This document shows positions 22,739 to 34,126 of a stretch of 64,000 bases of DNA, in pieces (position 1 is the first letter of the stretch; the number at the start of each line of letters is the position of its first letter). Made by a program: the position numbers and the translations under genes. Where the stretch lies: assembly GCA_001414485.1 (NCBI GenBank), contig LLEY01000087.1, positions 1 through 64,000 of the forward strand, read 5' to 3'. This DNA is from Calycina herbarum. Taxonomy: Eukaryota > Ascomycota > Leotiomycetes > Helotiales > Pezizellaceae. A model generated the notes under the pieces. It worked only from the letters and a program-made list of their open reading frames with translations, was not told where the DNA came from and did no database searches.

Positions 22739-24738
22739 ATGTCTCCTCTTCGCCGTCGTTCTTCTCGACTCAGAGGCACCCCCAAGGTAGGTGCCAAAGT
22801 AAACAGCAGAGTTTCATCCTGGTTCACCCACTAACAACACCACCGCAGCCGTTCCAGCATGCCGCCAGTAATCTCGGATCCCTCGATGAGCGCGAGGAGA
22901 CTGCTGCAAGCAGTGTTCGATTCAATCTCGACTCGATTGTTTCCTCCCCCTTAGGCCCTCGAACTCCTGCTACCGACCGCCCCAAACCCTCTCTCGAAGA
23001 CATGCACCCCAGCAGAGCCCACCAAAGCACAACCAAGGAGCCGGATTCTGGTCTGCGGCTCGGTTTTACCAACATTGAAAATAGAGGAGGTGATCAGCCA
23101 TCTGGTATTGCACAACAATCCCCCACAAAGGCCGGAATATCTTCAACCTTTGATTTCAAATTTGCACGCCCTGGAGCCCAGTTGGGTTCTGAGGCCCAGC
23201 GAATGATGGATGAGTTGCGCGAGGAGGCACTCAAGATCAAGGCGAAGATGGCCGCAGACCGAGATCTAGAGAAGCGGAGGGAGGGAGAAGAGAGCCAAGT
23301 CACTGGTCGCAAGTTTGCAAAGCCAAAAGGCAAGGCTGGCCGATTCAGCGACGCACATATGGCAGATTTCAAGAAGATGGACTCAATTGCCGGGCACGCT
23401 TCCTCTTTCCGAGCACAACCAAGTTTCGCAAAGCCTACTGCGGGTAGCCTGAAGCGTACACAATCAAAGGCAAATTTGGATGACAGAGAAGAAAGCAAGG
23501 CCTTACCAACAGCACGCAAGCCATATACTTCGGATCGTCTTGAGAATACAGCTCCGGCCAAGCGCGCGCGTCAGGCTATTGAAGATGACACTTCCTCAGC
23601 TCGTCCCATCTCAAGAAGCGGGGTCCCAAAGCCATGCACGCCAAAGCATCCTCGCTCAGCAAACTTCCTCGCAGCCATCTCAACACCAACACAGGCATCT
23701 CTAGCTCGCTCGGCTACTGTCAAAACCCCCACCTCTCAAATTCCTACTCTCACGAGATCGCCCTCCAAGCCAAACCTCATGAGTGGTATTGCTCGCGCTC
23801 TGCCAAAGTCCGCAGCTAGCAATAACGTCACCACAATTCCGCAGTCTTCCTATAAAGGTTCTGTACGAAGCCCTAGCAAGTTTGAACGTGTCAAATCCAT
23901 CCTCAGACATGTTAGCCCAGGCAAGAAGCAAGTCGCCCCGCAAACTTCCATGCCATCTTTGATCAGAAGCCCAAGCAAGCCCAATCTCGCATCGGCATTT
24001 CCAAAGGCTTCCACTACCCCAATTCGCCCAAACACTGCTACCGGCACCAAGCACGTCAACTTCACGCCTTCGACTGCCAATCAATCACAAGCTGAGACCA
24101 TGCAAAACTCACCATCTCCTATGAAGTCCGGAATACCTCGCTCCGCCAAGGTTGCTGATTCTGGTACTTCAAAATTGGTACAGGACAGAGTTGCTTACCC
24201 TTCTATTGCTACCAATCCCAATGTGGTCAAGCGATCTCACGAGGTTGAATACCCTTCTCTCTCTGGCGTTCGCCCCCTTCCATTGAACCGAGAAACCGTC
24301 CCAGAGCGTCCTCCACCTTCTGTTCCTTCCGAGTTCACATTTCGTAGTGATCATACCATTAACTTTGGAGCATCTCCGGAAGGATTTGGTGCAACTTCTG
24401 GTCAAGCTAGCGTCCGTCAAGTTCGTCCCAGTGTAGCGTCTTCTTCCATGCCAGGAAGCTTCCCCGGATCCAACAAGGAGAACACCCTGCCAATTCCTTC
24501 CGTGCCACATGGAATGTCGAACAAGAAGCGACGACGTGCCGATTCTGATGACGAAAAGGAAGAAGCTGCCGAGCGCTCCCCAAAGAAGCAAAAGGCTGAA
24601 GCTGCTGAGGGTGCTATGCTCATGGCCCCTCGGCTCATGGCTACACCAAAGTCGAAATTGCCTGCAAGCCCGGCGAAGAAGGGTGTTTTGAGCTTGAGTC
24701 GCCTCAATATGCTCGCCCGACCCAAGATGCGAAAGTAA
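22739..24738 (+). CDS. Ser/Pro-rich basic protein, uncharacterised fungal family
   Basis: Two exons (22739-22786, 22849-24738) give 645 residues; the first encodes MSPLRRRSSRLRGTPK, and the 62-bp intron has a CTAAC branch and GCAG acceptor. The protein is low-complexity, basic and rich in Ser/Pro. It has two exact RSPSKPNL repeats (about residues 319 and 389) and several SPSK/TP sites that look like CDK or other mitotic kinase targets. A charged helix lies at about residues 118-150 (EAQRMMDELREEALKIKAKM), then KPKGKAGRFSDAHMADFKKM. A FTFRSDHTINFG motif (about 511) is followed by a KEN sequence (SNKENT), a potential APC/C degron, and a bipartite nuclear signal (NKKRRR...SPKKQK). The overall pattern suggests a nuclear, cell-cycle-regulated, perhaps microtubule- or chromatin-associated protein. 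That is inference, and I cannot name the family. Confidence 0.8.
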
Positions 24739-25255
24739 TGATGTGAGGTGGAAGTTACGATACGATGCGATGTTTGATGATGCGTCTTTCTCAATATTTG
24801 ACACACCAGTGGTCTATTTGGATTGTCCCAAGCATTTAGGTCAGTTTTTGATGTTGTGCCTTGGAAACAGGAACGATCGATGATTGTGCCTTTGTATATG
24901 GACAATTGCATTGCTGTGTGCTACTTCTTTAAATTGTTAGGGTTCATGGCTAGTTGGCGTTGGAGTTTGGGTTGATTACGTGGCATATTTCACTGCAAAA
25001 AATTGACCGGACTTGGTTCATGTGTTCATGGTTCAACTGAACGTTTACATATTGCCAACTGGGCCACTATTACTGAACCGATTTTCTTTTGTATGATTTT
25101 ACCTGTGGAAGGGCTTTTCTCTCGAGGGTGTAGTGGAGAGTAGCTCCTTCCTTGTCGTGCTCTTTCCGAGCTCGTGTGCTGGGAGAGACTTATTTACAAA
25201 TAAACAAACTTTTTTTAAAAAAACGCCGCTTTCATTCTGATATCTTGAACCACCT
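24739..25255. other. intergenic, no gene seen
   Basis: The region downstream of the Ser/Pro-rich gene contains its 3' UTR. Short A/T runs (about 25210-25222) are present. No coding sequence or RNA gene was recognised. Confidence 0.45.
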
Positions 25256-25505
25256 AACTCATGGTGGACATTGAAAGTGACAATAAGCAAATAACTAGGA
25301 GAATCGAATGTGTTAATCCAGATTTAGACAATTGAAGTTGATCGTTCCAATTATCTAGGTTGATAGTTCCGAATTATTCTAAATGCTTAGGATAATTTTC
25401 TCGGATTACCCTAGAAATTTAGAACAGCGAGAGCTAGGTAGGCAGGTACGAACCTGGAGTGTTTACTGCCACCTTTAATGTCCATCGCGAGACGACGTCA
25501 CCGGG
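25256..25505. mobile_element. MITE-like element with terminal inverted repeats (copy B)
   Basis: The left end CATGGTGGACATTGAAAGTG (about 25260-25279) is inverted at the right as CACCTTTAATGTCCATCGCG (about 25470-25489). Interior and ends resemble the element at about 43765-43996, for example GAGAGCTAGGTAGGCAGGTACGAAC versus the equivalent there. It has no coding capacity. It is a non-autonomous DNA element candidate of roughly 245 bp; exact borders and target duplication are unresolved. Confidence 0.5.
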
Positions 25506-25739
25506 AAGTATCAACTCTCTACTGGTATCCCCCAGTCCAGTATCGCAGTTCACCATGACCTGAAGTGGCATCGTTTTATTTTCCTCTCTAGACATACTTA
25601 CACTCATTATTACACCTCAAGATACTGGATCGACGAGGCATACAACAGGCTTCATGCCTCCACACACCACCTCGCCTTCCCTTTATCAACAACCCAACTC
25701 TTTCAGACTCCAATACGAATCCTTCGTTCCTCTTGCACC

Positions 25740-27820
25740 ATGTCCTTTCCTCCCTTTCCGCCTGGCCCGTCAGCCTACCCGCCACAACAAGAAGAACAAA
25801 GTGATAAAGTCGCTTCGTCTCAGGAACCATCCTTCATCTGTACCATATGCTGGCAAACCCAGCCCTGCAGCTCGAAACCAAAGCTTCTTGGCACCTCGGC
25901 GAGAATTGTTTGCAAGGATTGCTGGCGAGCGGTTCTGGATTTGAGTATATGTTGGGTATGTGGGGAGTGTATTGTTAGGGGGGATGAGGTTGTTAGTTTG
26001 GGGTGGTGTTTTTGGCATAGGTCTTGTTTTGGGTGTTTGGTCTGTGGGCTTCCTATTCCTCTCCCTATATCTAGTATTGAAAATGGAGAGGGTGAAGGCG
26101 AGGGTGATGGGAATGGCGGGCAGAAAGAAGAAAGGAGGGATTGGAGAGGATACTGGGGAGCATGGGAGTATGAGGGGGAGAGGAGACGGAGATGTGTTGG
26201 GGTTGAGTTGAGTAGTATTCCGCTTTGTGGGGTTTGCGCTGTGGAGACCGAGGGGGAGAGTAGGGGGGAGGTGTTGAGGAGGGGATTGGATACTGTGTCT
26301 AGGTTTGATGGGGGCTTGAGTCGCGAGAGGCTGAAGATGTTTAGTGAGGATGGCGGGGAGTTAAGGGTTGCTGCAAGGAGGTTGCAGAGTTCTAGGAGAC
26401 CGAGGGCGAGGACTTGTGAGATGGGGTTGAAGACTCCTAGGGAATCGGTTTGTCTTCTCCTTTGTGTTCATTGGTGTTCATTGGATGGGGCTAATTGTCG
26501 TAGTATGCTTGCCCGGTTGTCGAAGAAGATCGTCTTCCTTTGCTTAAGAATGCTGCTGCTATGGGAATCAGCAACGAGTACGAAAGTCCGGAGCCCGAAA
26601 CTCACTACCATAGTGATTCAGAAGCAGCAGATCTGGGTCAGATTGAAACTAGACCAGGGGTTTATGTTTCGGTCTTTGATCCTATCAATGAGCTTCCCTT
26701 CATACCTTCGCCCACCAAACCACTCCCGAAATGGATGAACCTATTTCCCGACGAAGCCTACCGGGAAAAGAAGAGGAGAAAAACTGAACCACAATACAAC
26801 GGCACTAACTTGGTTCGAAATACGACTTGGTTGGGAGCAGGTGCTCATTTTATATCTGGTGATGGCTCTCACAGTTCATTTGATGACTCTGAAACGGCAA
26901 CAAGGAAGAACTCTGAGCTCCCAATATCTCCAGCACATCTAGTACCGAGCGATGATTGTCCAGCAGACTCTGCAGCGCCAACAAGAAAAAGTTCCGACCT
27001 TCCAATAACTCCACCTGTGACTCCATTTCCGAGAGTATCAACAAAAGGGACGGATCAAGGAGAGAGGAAAGGAAGTACCGAAGAACTCGTTCGCAATCGC
27101 AAGAGAAAAGGTTCTTCGATTTCCTTCCACCCAACGATCACAAGGGATTGCATCCTCGTAGAACCCGACGAGAAAGTTCACAGACATTCCAAGACTGTAG
27201 AATATGCTGCCTCTCCAGGTATATCAACAGCTTTGCCGCCTAGAGAGAGAACACCATACCCGAGCATTGAAGAAACGGAGGCAAGGATGCCTTCGGATTA
27301 TTTTGCAAGAGGCGTCATTGCCCCTTCATCGCCAGCAGAATCCTCAGACGAAGCAGCTCGAAAACGACGTTCTGCTGCACCCTCACCAGAGCTTGCACCA
27401 GAATTGGTTGGAAAATGGTCGATAACTCCATCCCCTGATGAATCTTCATCCCCAGGTGTCGTGAGTCCTGTTCCAATACCCAAGATTCAAGTCCCTCTCC
27501 TCTCGAAAACCATGGAGGATCTTGATACCTACGAACCTGGCTCGCCCGACCCGAAAATTGAACGAGATATAAAGAGTCCGGCGGAAGATGTCCTGAAGAA
27601 TATCAAGGAGAAGACGAGATTGCTGGATAAGGAGTGTTGGGCGGAGAGAGTGAGGGGGAGAGAGCAAATTCGCAGGGGGATTAGGTGCGAGGGTTTGGAG
27701 AGGAATGTGAGGAGCGTGGTGGGTAGGGAGGCGTTGCATAGGGAGTTGAGGGCGCTGTTTGAGGATAAGGGGGGTATTGGGGAGAGAGAGGTTGTGAGAG
27801 AGGAGTGGAATAAGTTGTGA
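25740..27820 (+). CDS. LIM-type zinc-finger protein
   Basis: Two exons (25740-26447, 26504-27820) join in phase 0 to 674 residues. The 56-bp intron has a GTTTGT donor and CGTAG acceptor; without it the frames do not connect. The N-terminus holds zinc-finger cysteines: C34-x2-C37, C58-x2-C61, C71-x2-C74, then H93-x2-C96-x2-C99-x2-C102. The spacing and the FWHRSCFGCLVC segment fit a LIM domain. LIM domains bind protein partners rather than DNA. The remainder is long, Ser/Pro-rich and basic (SSPAESSDEAARKRR, repeated KNSELPIS/KSSDLPIT phrases), ending in a charged helical region (about 600-674). The coding strand of exon 1 from 25950 to 26440 is strikingly G-rich. The partner and pathway are unknown. 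Confidence 0.75.
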
Positions 27821-28196
27821 TTCTTGGGGCTGGAAGCTATCAGGTTGAGTCTTTGATTCCTTGAAATGTTGGAAGGGGAAATTGTTGCTTGAAAGCTGCT
27901 CCATTGCAGGATTGGAGAACTGAAAAATTGTCTGTGAATGAGAAGAACGGAGAGAAACTTCTATACACCTAAATTGAACGATCGATCGAGAAATATTGGG
28001 TTTCGGAGAGTACCTATGAGATTATTGTGATTTGACTGGCTTGTTGAAATAAAATAAACTTTTGCTTGTACTCAGGAGAAACGCCACGATGTGGCTTGAA
28101 TGCGAGGCTACAGCATCCCGATAAACAGCCGGCGCAACTACAGCCTCTCCTCTCTCTTTCGACAAACTCTCTACAAACAACAAATCAATCGCAATC
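27821..28196. other. intergenic, no gene seen
   Basis: The 376-bp spacer between two plus-strand genes contains the LIM gene 3' UTR and the MED10 promoter. The CT-rich tract just before 28197 is typical of a fungal 5' UTR. Confidence 0.5.
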
Positions 28197-28757
28197 ATGG
28201 CTCCTGTTGGAGGATCAGACCACGATGTTGTCGAAAGTGAGCTTCCACTACCATGTCCAAAAAGTATATCAGCTAATTATCACAAAGAACAACTCAAGGA
28301 AGTCATCCAAGACCTCTTCCAAGTCATGGTTCAAATCTCAACCTACGACACAGCCGGTAAATCCACAAAGGAAGTTCTAGAACAGCAAATGTACCTTCCC
28401 CTATCCCTTCCACTTCCCCCTTGTCCCCGTCTTCAATTCCGTTCTAACATATCCAGGAACGACCTCTCCTCCTCCCTCCAAAAAGTCCACGCCTCAACCT
28501 CCACACACCCACTCCCGCACATCCCACCGGAGCTCATCAATTACGTCGATACCGGACGCAATCCTGATATCTATACGAGGGAGTTTGTGGAGCTTACGCG
28601 GAGAGGGAATCAGTTGATGAAAGGGAAGGAGGAGGCCTTCGCGGGGTTTCGGGATGTGCTGGCGCAGGAGATGGTTAAGGGAATGCCGGAGGTTAAGGGA
28701 GATGTCAAGAGGGTTCTGGAGGAGACGGGGGGACGGGGTAGTACGGTTGGTGGTTGA
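28197..28757 (+). CDS. MED10: Mediator complex subunit 10 (Nut2)
   Basis: Two exons (28197-28390, 28457-28757) give 164 residues. The 66-bp intron splits the Met codon in QQMNDL and its length keeps the frame open. Signature segments are LKEVIQDLFQVMVQISTYD near residues 30-50, then LQKVHA and IPPELINYVDTGRNPDIYTREFVE. The last is the conserved MED10 core (P-x-E-x-I-x-Y-V-D-x-G-x-N-P-D-x-Y-T). MED10 is in the Mediator middle module and bridges activators to RNA polymerase II in the nucleus. The length is normal for the family, and no damage is seen. Confidence 0.95.
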   Translation: MAPVGGSDHDVVESELPLPCPKSISANYHKEQLKEVIQDLFQVMVQISTYDTAGKSTKEVLEQQMYLPLSLPLPPCPRLQFRSNISRNDLSSSLQKVHASTSTHPLPHIPPELINYVDTGRNPDIYTREFVELTRRGNQLMKGKEEAFAGFRDVLAQEMVKGMPEVKGDVKRVLEETGGRGSTVGG

Positions 28758-30312
28758 GTGAGGTGGTTTGTAATATGGTGGAGTTTTGAGGTTTAATGAA
28801 CATGGGAAGGCGTTTTGGGTGTTTGGTATGGGATAAAAGGCGTTTGGGCATATGGGATCTCCTTTGGTCTGCTTAGCATTGCATGGGATTGATTTAACAA
28901 GGATATCTAATTGGGGAAATTTTACAAGAAGTTCGGAGCTAGGGGTGGTGTTGTCATATGTGATATTTCTGCGTTGGACACTGGAACGATGATTGAGTAG
29001 GGAGTTGAATTGGTAATTCGATCAACTCCTTGTTCAATCTCCATTTACTCACAGAGCGAGATGTTATGTTCGAGGAACACCTAGGTCTGCCAGGGGGACT
29101 ATGGGTCCCCTGGATACTTGCCATTATTGAGTGGTTTTGCTTTTCAGATGGGTTACTAGATAGAATTAATTCATTTCTCTCAGTGCTTCCAAAAATCTGC
29201 ATGATGTATGTCTTCTCATCGGGTTGGCATTATTGTGCAAGCAAAGTCAGAAAAAGAAAAGTTGCATACATTGGTTCTAGATCTACTTGCATGATATTTC
29301 GCAAGTGTTTGCTACGCGAAGCAGTGTTTCCAGTCCTGGCGAGGTTCAAGTACCCCAGCCTTCCTGTTGTCATTTCCCTTGTCCTAAGCCAACGACATCG
29401 CTTTGGAATGCATGGCATGGGAACAAAAGCGTCTGAATCACGAATTGTAGGTTTTGTTTCTTCTGGTTTGACTCGCAATGCATCTACCATTCTCCTAAGG
29501 GCTTTGATATGATATACGTGGAGTAATGCCTCAATTTCTCATGGCTTCTAGGTACCTACCTGTACTTCATCACTTTCAACCCAAAAACATTTCAAAGTGA
29601 ATTGCAATACCAGGGATGGTCGCAGTGCTCCAGCAAGTGAAGAGCTCACTTGATAGGTCGCCTCAGCTTTAGTGACCTTGCGGCAAAATATCCACGGCAA
29701 CGAGTGCCCCACTTCAAACACCAAACAAAGGAAATCCTGCTGCAGAATTTCCCTACCACCCCCCGCACCACAATCCTTTTCTTGATCTCAAATAAGACTT
29801 TTTGCTCCCAATCAAAAACCTGCGCCTGTATAATTAGCTGATTGTGTGTAGGCCCTCTAGCTTCGCCGCTAAAGGGAGAAGTTCTGGTGGCGAGGAACGG
29901 ATAGGAGTGTGCCCAGGCTCCAAAGACCCATAGTGCTACGGCACGTTGCTACATCGATCTTAAAAACTTTGTTTTTTGCAATTTTTTGGGGTGTTCTGGC
30001 TAATATTTTGTGGTGGTTTTGGTGGTTTGACGATTTTGATATCTGTTGACCTCTAGATGTCTTTTGTTAAGCGAGCACCTGTGAGGGCGAAAAGCGGCCT
30101 TGGATTTTTGAGCTTGACGTTAGTAGACACCTTGACTTTGACAGCTATTCTACTTGTTGTATTGAGGATAAGCATTAATTGCATACGCTAAAGATGGACA
30201 AACCCTCTCAAACAGAGGCATCATGTACCTATTATATCTAGCATAATATCGCAAGTGTCATGTACAAAAACAGAAAGCAACCACACACATGTTCTAGCCC
30301 TGGCGATCTACG
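28758..30312. other. intergenic, no convincing gene
   Basis: About 1.5 kb. Overlapping open frames at 28954-29512 on both strands (up to 160 codons) have no recognisable domain and lack canonical start context. They could hide a small gene, but this is not supported. The rest shows nothing. Confidence 0.4.
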
Positions 30313-30513
30313 GAGGTGCCAGACGTAAGTTTCGGTAGACCGCTTTTTGGCAGAATGTTCGCTTGACCAAAATTTATGTACAAGGGCAGGTATGTACTGA
30401 GTGCCGCGAGAGGGGGCCGAGCGCTGCCAGCCGCGGCACTCAGTACATACCTGCCCTTGTAGCACTTTCATTCTGCCAAAGGGCGGTGTACCGAAACTTA
30501 CGTCTGGCACCTC
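30313..30513. repeat. large foldback inverted repeat
   Basis: The left arm (about 30313-30408) begins GAGGTGCCAGACGTAAGTTT and ends ACTGAGTGCCGCG. The right arm (about 30432-30513) is its reverse complement, interrupted by a 10-20 bp mismatch patch and a few substitutions. The loop is only about 23 bp. The arms match almost perfectly over the outer 24 bp and the inner 29 bp. It could form a long hairpin if transcribed. It has no coding content and may be a foldback MITE or an inverted duplication. Confidence 0.75.
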
Positions 30514-31130
30514 TGTAATGAGGTAGCTCGTCATTCTGCTTCTAAAGGAACGAGAGCTGCAGTCGATCTCCAAAATAACAATTGGCTTGGCAAATAAATC
30601 TTTGCCAAGACATTTGTTTGGTCTAAGTGGAGCAGATCTACACAATTTTATTTTGCCGAGGCTTGGTATCAACCCCTTTGGGCAAAATAAAGGGGAAATG
30701 ATGAGCGTCACAAACACATAACATCCAATTCCTCAACACCCTGACTGGAAACTCACGATAATTAGAGCAACCTTAGATAGCCACGCACACACCACACGAT
30801 TGCACAAACGCAAGTACGGTATTAATTCTCCAATTGATGGAAATTGATACAGCAAAGCCGCATTGTACATGCAGTAAGCACCCGAATCCGTTTCACCAAA
30901 AGAAAAAGCGTCCCGATTGAGTTAAGCGAACCAATTGTTTCGCGGTCCAAACGATAAAACCCTAACACCTTGATAGCGTCGACAGCCTCACGAATATCTC
31001 CGACATCCACTCTTGTTGGTTTTCGACGGCCCCTCAATCTAAGCCGAGGATATACTTTGTTACCTTGATGCCTCGATACTTCCCTCACTGTACCTTGAAT
31101 CACCCCACCGTCCCGCGAGACAGTTCGAAG
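30514..31130. other. intergenic upstream of P450
   Basis: No gene was recognised. The region includes the P450 promoter and 5' UTR. A short minus-strand frame at 30822-31103 overlaps the P450 leader and is not supported. Confidence 0.45.
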
Positions 31131-33188
31131 ATGCTCGCGCTCTTGAATTGCTCTGGTGACTTTCTCGGCCTTGTCGCGCTTTTAGCGGGCTTGGGAATCT
31201 TCTACGCCTGTGCGCTTGTTATCTATCGTCTTTATCTGTCGCCAATCGCTCGTTTTCCCGGAAGCAAGATTGCGGCAGCTACGCTCTGGACCGAGTTCTA
31301 CTACGATGCTATCAAGCCAGGTCAATTTCAATTCAAGATCCGGGAGTGGCACATGAAATATGGTAAGTCACGCGCTGCGCAGTTTACAAAAAAAGGATGC
31401 TAATAGTAGTTAGGTCCGATTGTTAGAATCAACCCACATGAGTGAGTCGATCTTCACTTTTGCTCTTGTTCAGTCGTAGCCGTCTCTTGGGTCGAGGTCA
31501 TGCTGCCTCTACCTCGGGAGGCTTGTATTGTTTCTTGAAGATGCCTCTTGCCATCACCTGTATTCAGCCAGAAGCATAAGCAACGGCGGTCGTGACTTGG
31601 TTAACAATTGCTAACTACGAGCTCGTAGGTTACACATTGATGATCCCACGGGAGATTTCTACGGAGTCGTCTTTTCCAATTCTGGCATACGTGACAAACA
31701 CCCATTCTACACAGCTCAATTTGGTACCGGGAACACTGGATTTGGAACCGTCAAACACGAGCAACACCGAATTCGTCGTCGCGCATTGAACCCCTTCTTT
31801 CAACATGGCAACATCCTCCGTTTCGAGCCTACCATCCGACAAAAGCTCAACAAACTCTGCCAAAGGATCGATGAATATAGAGCTTTTGGTCTCGGAGCTA
31901 TGCACATGCGAATTGTCTACATGAGTTACGCCACGGATGTCATCACGTCTTTTGCTTTCAATTATAGCTGGGATCATCTTGATAGTTCTGATTTCAATCC
32001 TTGGTGGTGGCAAACGACTCAAAGTACTGCTGCAATGACGAAATGGACTAAACATTTTCCCTGGCTTTTGCCGGTGCTTCAAGCCTTACCTGATTCTTTT
32101 GTTGGTGCCTTGAATCCATCTCTGGGATTGGTTCTCAAGATGCAAAATGCAATTACCCCACCTTTTCCGAGACATTGCCATACTAATTAAATCGTAGAAA
32201 CTTAGAATGATAGCAGAAGAGATTGTCGCAGGTCATGACGAAAAGTACAATACTCCACCTACGATTTTTCACGAATTGCTGAGGAGTGATTTACCAGCTG
32301 AGGATAAGGCGATCAACTATTTGTGGCAAGAGGGTCAAAATGTTATCGGTGCTGGTGCAGATACTGTCGCTCTCACTTTGTCGACTACGACTTATTATCT
32401 TTTGGCAAATCCAGGCAAGGCCGACAAGTTAAGACAGGAGTTGAAAACTGCGCAGAAGGGTAAAGTTAAGCCATTGGGTCTGGTTGAGTTGCAACAACTT
32501 CCTTACTTGGTAAGTAACTACTCAGTCTTGGGTTACAATAGCTTTAGCTAACTTCAAGTGATAGACCGGTGTCATCAATGAGGGTCTCCGGTAAGAAGCA
32601 ACCTTCCAATGTCGAGAATGCAAGATGCTGACAATCCACAAGATTATCCTATGGAACCTCATGTCGACTCACACGAACTGCCCCAAACGAAGCCTTGCAA
32701 TTCCACGAATGGTCAATCCCAGCAGGAGTAAGTACCAAATTATTCTCTCTGTATATTTACTCGCTAATCATACTTACGGACTCCAATCTCAATGTCCTCT
32801 CTAATGCAACACCACAACGAAAATATATTCCCGGACTCCCACTCCTTCCTGCCAGAACGCTGGACCGACCGTGAAGATGGTGGAAAAGGACTCGAGAAGT
32901 ACATGGTCTCTTTCTCCAAGGGTTCAAGGCAATGTATTGGTATGGGGTACGTAAAACTTCGTGCTTTCTTTCTCCGCAAAACTTCCTCCACTCGCCTCCT
33001 AACTTCTTTCTTTTAGTTTCGCAAAAGCAGAACTTTATCTCACAATCGCAACGATTTTCTCTCGCTATAACAACATGGAACTCTTCGACACTGATTTCGA
33101 TAGAGATATTAAGATGGCTTCCGATATGTTCTTTCCACAACCTAGTAAGGAGAGTCGTGGTACGCGAGTTTTGTTCAAAGAAGAATAG
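31131..33188 (+). CDS. cytochrome P450 monooxygenase (possibly mis-splicing)
   Basis: Eight exons (31131-31362, 31414-31441, 31629-32148, 32198-32509, 32565-32590, 32643-32727, 32780-32946, 33017-33188) join in frame to 513 residues. An N-terminal membrane anchor (about 10-37, [19 protein letters not shown]) precedes a Pro-containing hinge. Motifs present: I-helix AGADT (312-316), ExxR as E370-GL-R373, FLPERW, and heme loop [10 protein letters not shown] with Cys453. It is an ER-anchored class II P450, probably of the type often found in secondary metabolism or xenobiotic oxidation; the subfamily is not assignable by eye. Two junctions are non-consensus. The intron 32149-32197 starts GCAATT, and the 52-bp intron 32728-32779 ends TTACGG, not AG. 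If those are real the mature mRNA may be defective. Intron 2 is long (187 bp). Confidence 0.8.
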
Positions 33189-33903
33189 ACTAAGATTAGA
33201 CTTTTGGTATTAAATGCTTCTCGTTGGGATTCGAAAGGGGGAAATGATGGAGGGGTATCTGCTGTTGGTTGTTTCAAACGGTAGCTGGTGGAATGGCGTT
33301 TGCTGACTTTCGCCGATGCAAGTTGCTATGATACCATACTGTGTAATTGAGTCTACAATCTCTGTTTTTGCAATTAATCTGCTCAAATTGACAATTGCTT
33401 TAGAGGATTCTTTCTTCAAATAGAAACGGTTTCTTTGACAAACTCAATTGTTTCTATGGTTGAGTTCAATCCTCTAATTTTCAACATCCGTAATTCCCAC
33501 TCTGCGGTAATTGAATGGTGATATGCAGTATTGAGTGGTCGCAACTGTACTGAGATAGAAGGGAACATAAATCTGCTCTCCGATATCACCGGCGTCTACC
33601 TTGCTCGTTTGGGCAAGAATATGGAAATCCGCACCACCAGATGGTGTAGCTGTACATGGCGGTTCTTTCTTGTTGTTTTCTCATTGTACGAACGATTTAG
33701 AAGAATCACGAAGGCGAAATACTGCTTGTTCGACACTGTCTCGTGTAATATTTGGTATTGTGCGAGGTGTTTTTGAACAATCAGTGATTCTCCGAGATAA
33801 ACAGCAAAACGTTTCCAATGAGCGCCGCGAATCACTACATGCGCTGGAGGTACAAGCCGACCTCAACAGCATGACTGACATGTTCAGTCGAGTTACACGT
33901 GCC
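33189..33903. other. intergenic, no gene seen
   Basis: The region downstream of the P450 has open frames up to 110 codons on both strands (33596-33998) without family resemblance. It probably includes the P450 3' UTR. Confidence 0.4.
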
Positions 33904-34126
33904 ATTTTTGGCTCCCAGCTCGTTGGCGAGTAAGCTATCAACTTGTAGCTTAGTCGCAATATTTTTGGCCCCCAACTTATTTGTTGAGTAAGCCACAAAT
34001 GTACAGTTTACCCGTGATGGTTTTGGCCCCCCCAACTTCAAAGCGAGTAATCTGTGGCTTATTCGTAAGATTTTTGGTCACCAATATATTTGACGAATAA
34101 GCCATAGCTTACTCGCATACGAAAGC
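33904..34126. repeat. degenerate tandem repeat, about 50-60 bp units
   Basis: Diverged units share the order ATTTTTGGCNCCCAACT ... GAGTAAGCYAT ... TTAGTCG. GAGTAA-type anchors occur at about 33928, 33985, 34045 and 34094, giving periods of about 57, 60 and 49 bp. Units contain small dyads (TTACTCG/CGAGTAA). There is no coding potential; it may be the tail of a degraded repetitive element. Confidence 0.6.

Noticed and set aside
28954..29512. Overlapping open frames on both strands downstream of MED10
   Set aside because: Neither strand gives a convincing start or domain; retained only as an unannotated region.
33596..33998. Open frames of about 80-110 codons on both strands after the P450
   Set aside because: No family resemblance; both strands are open equally, which argues against either.
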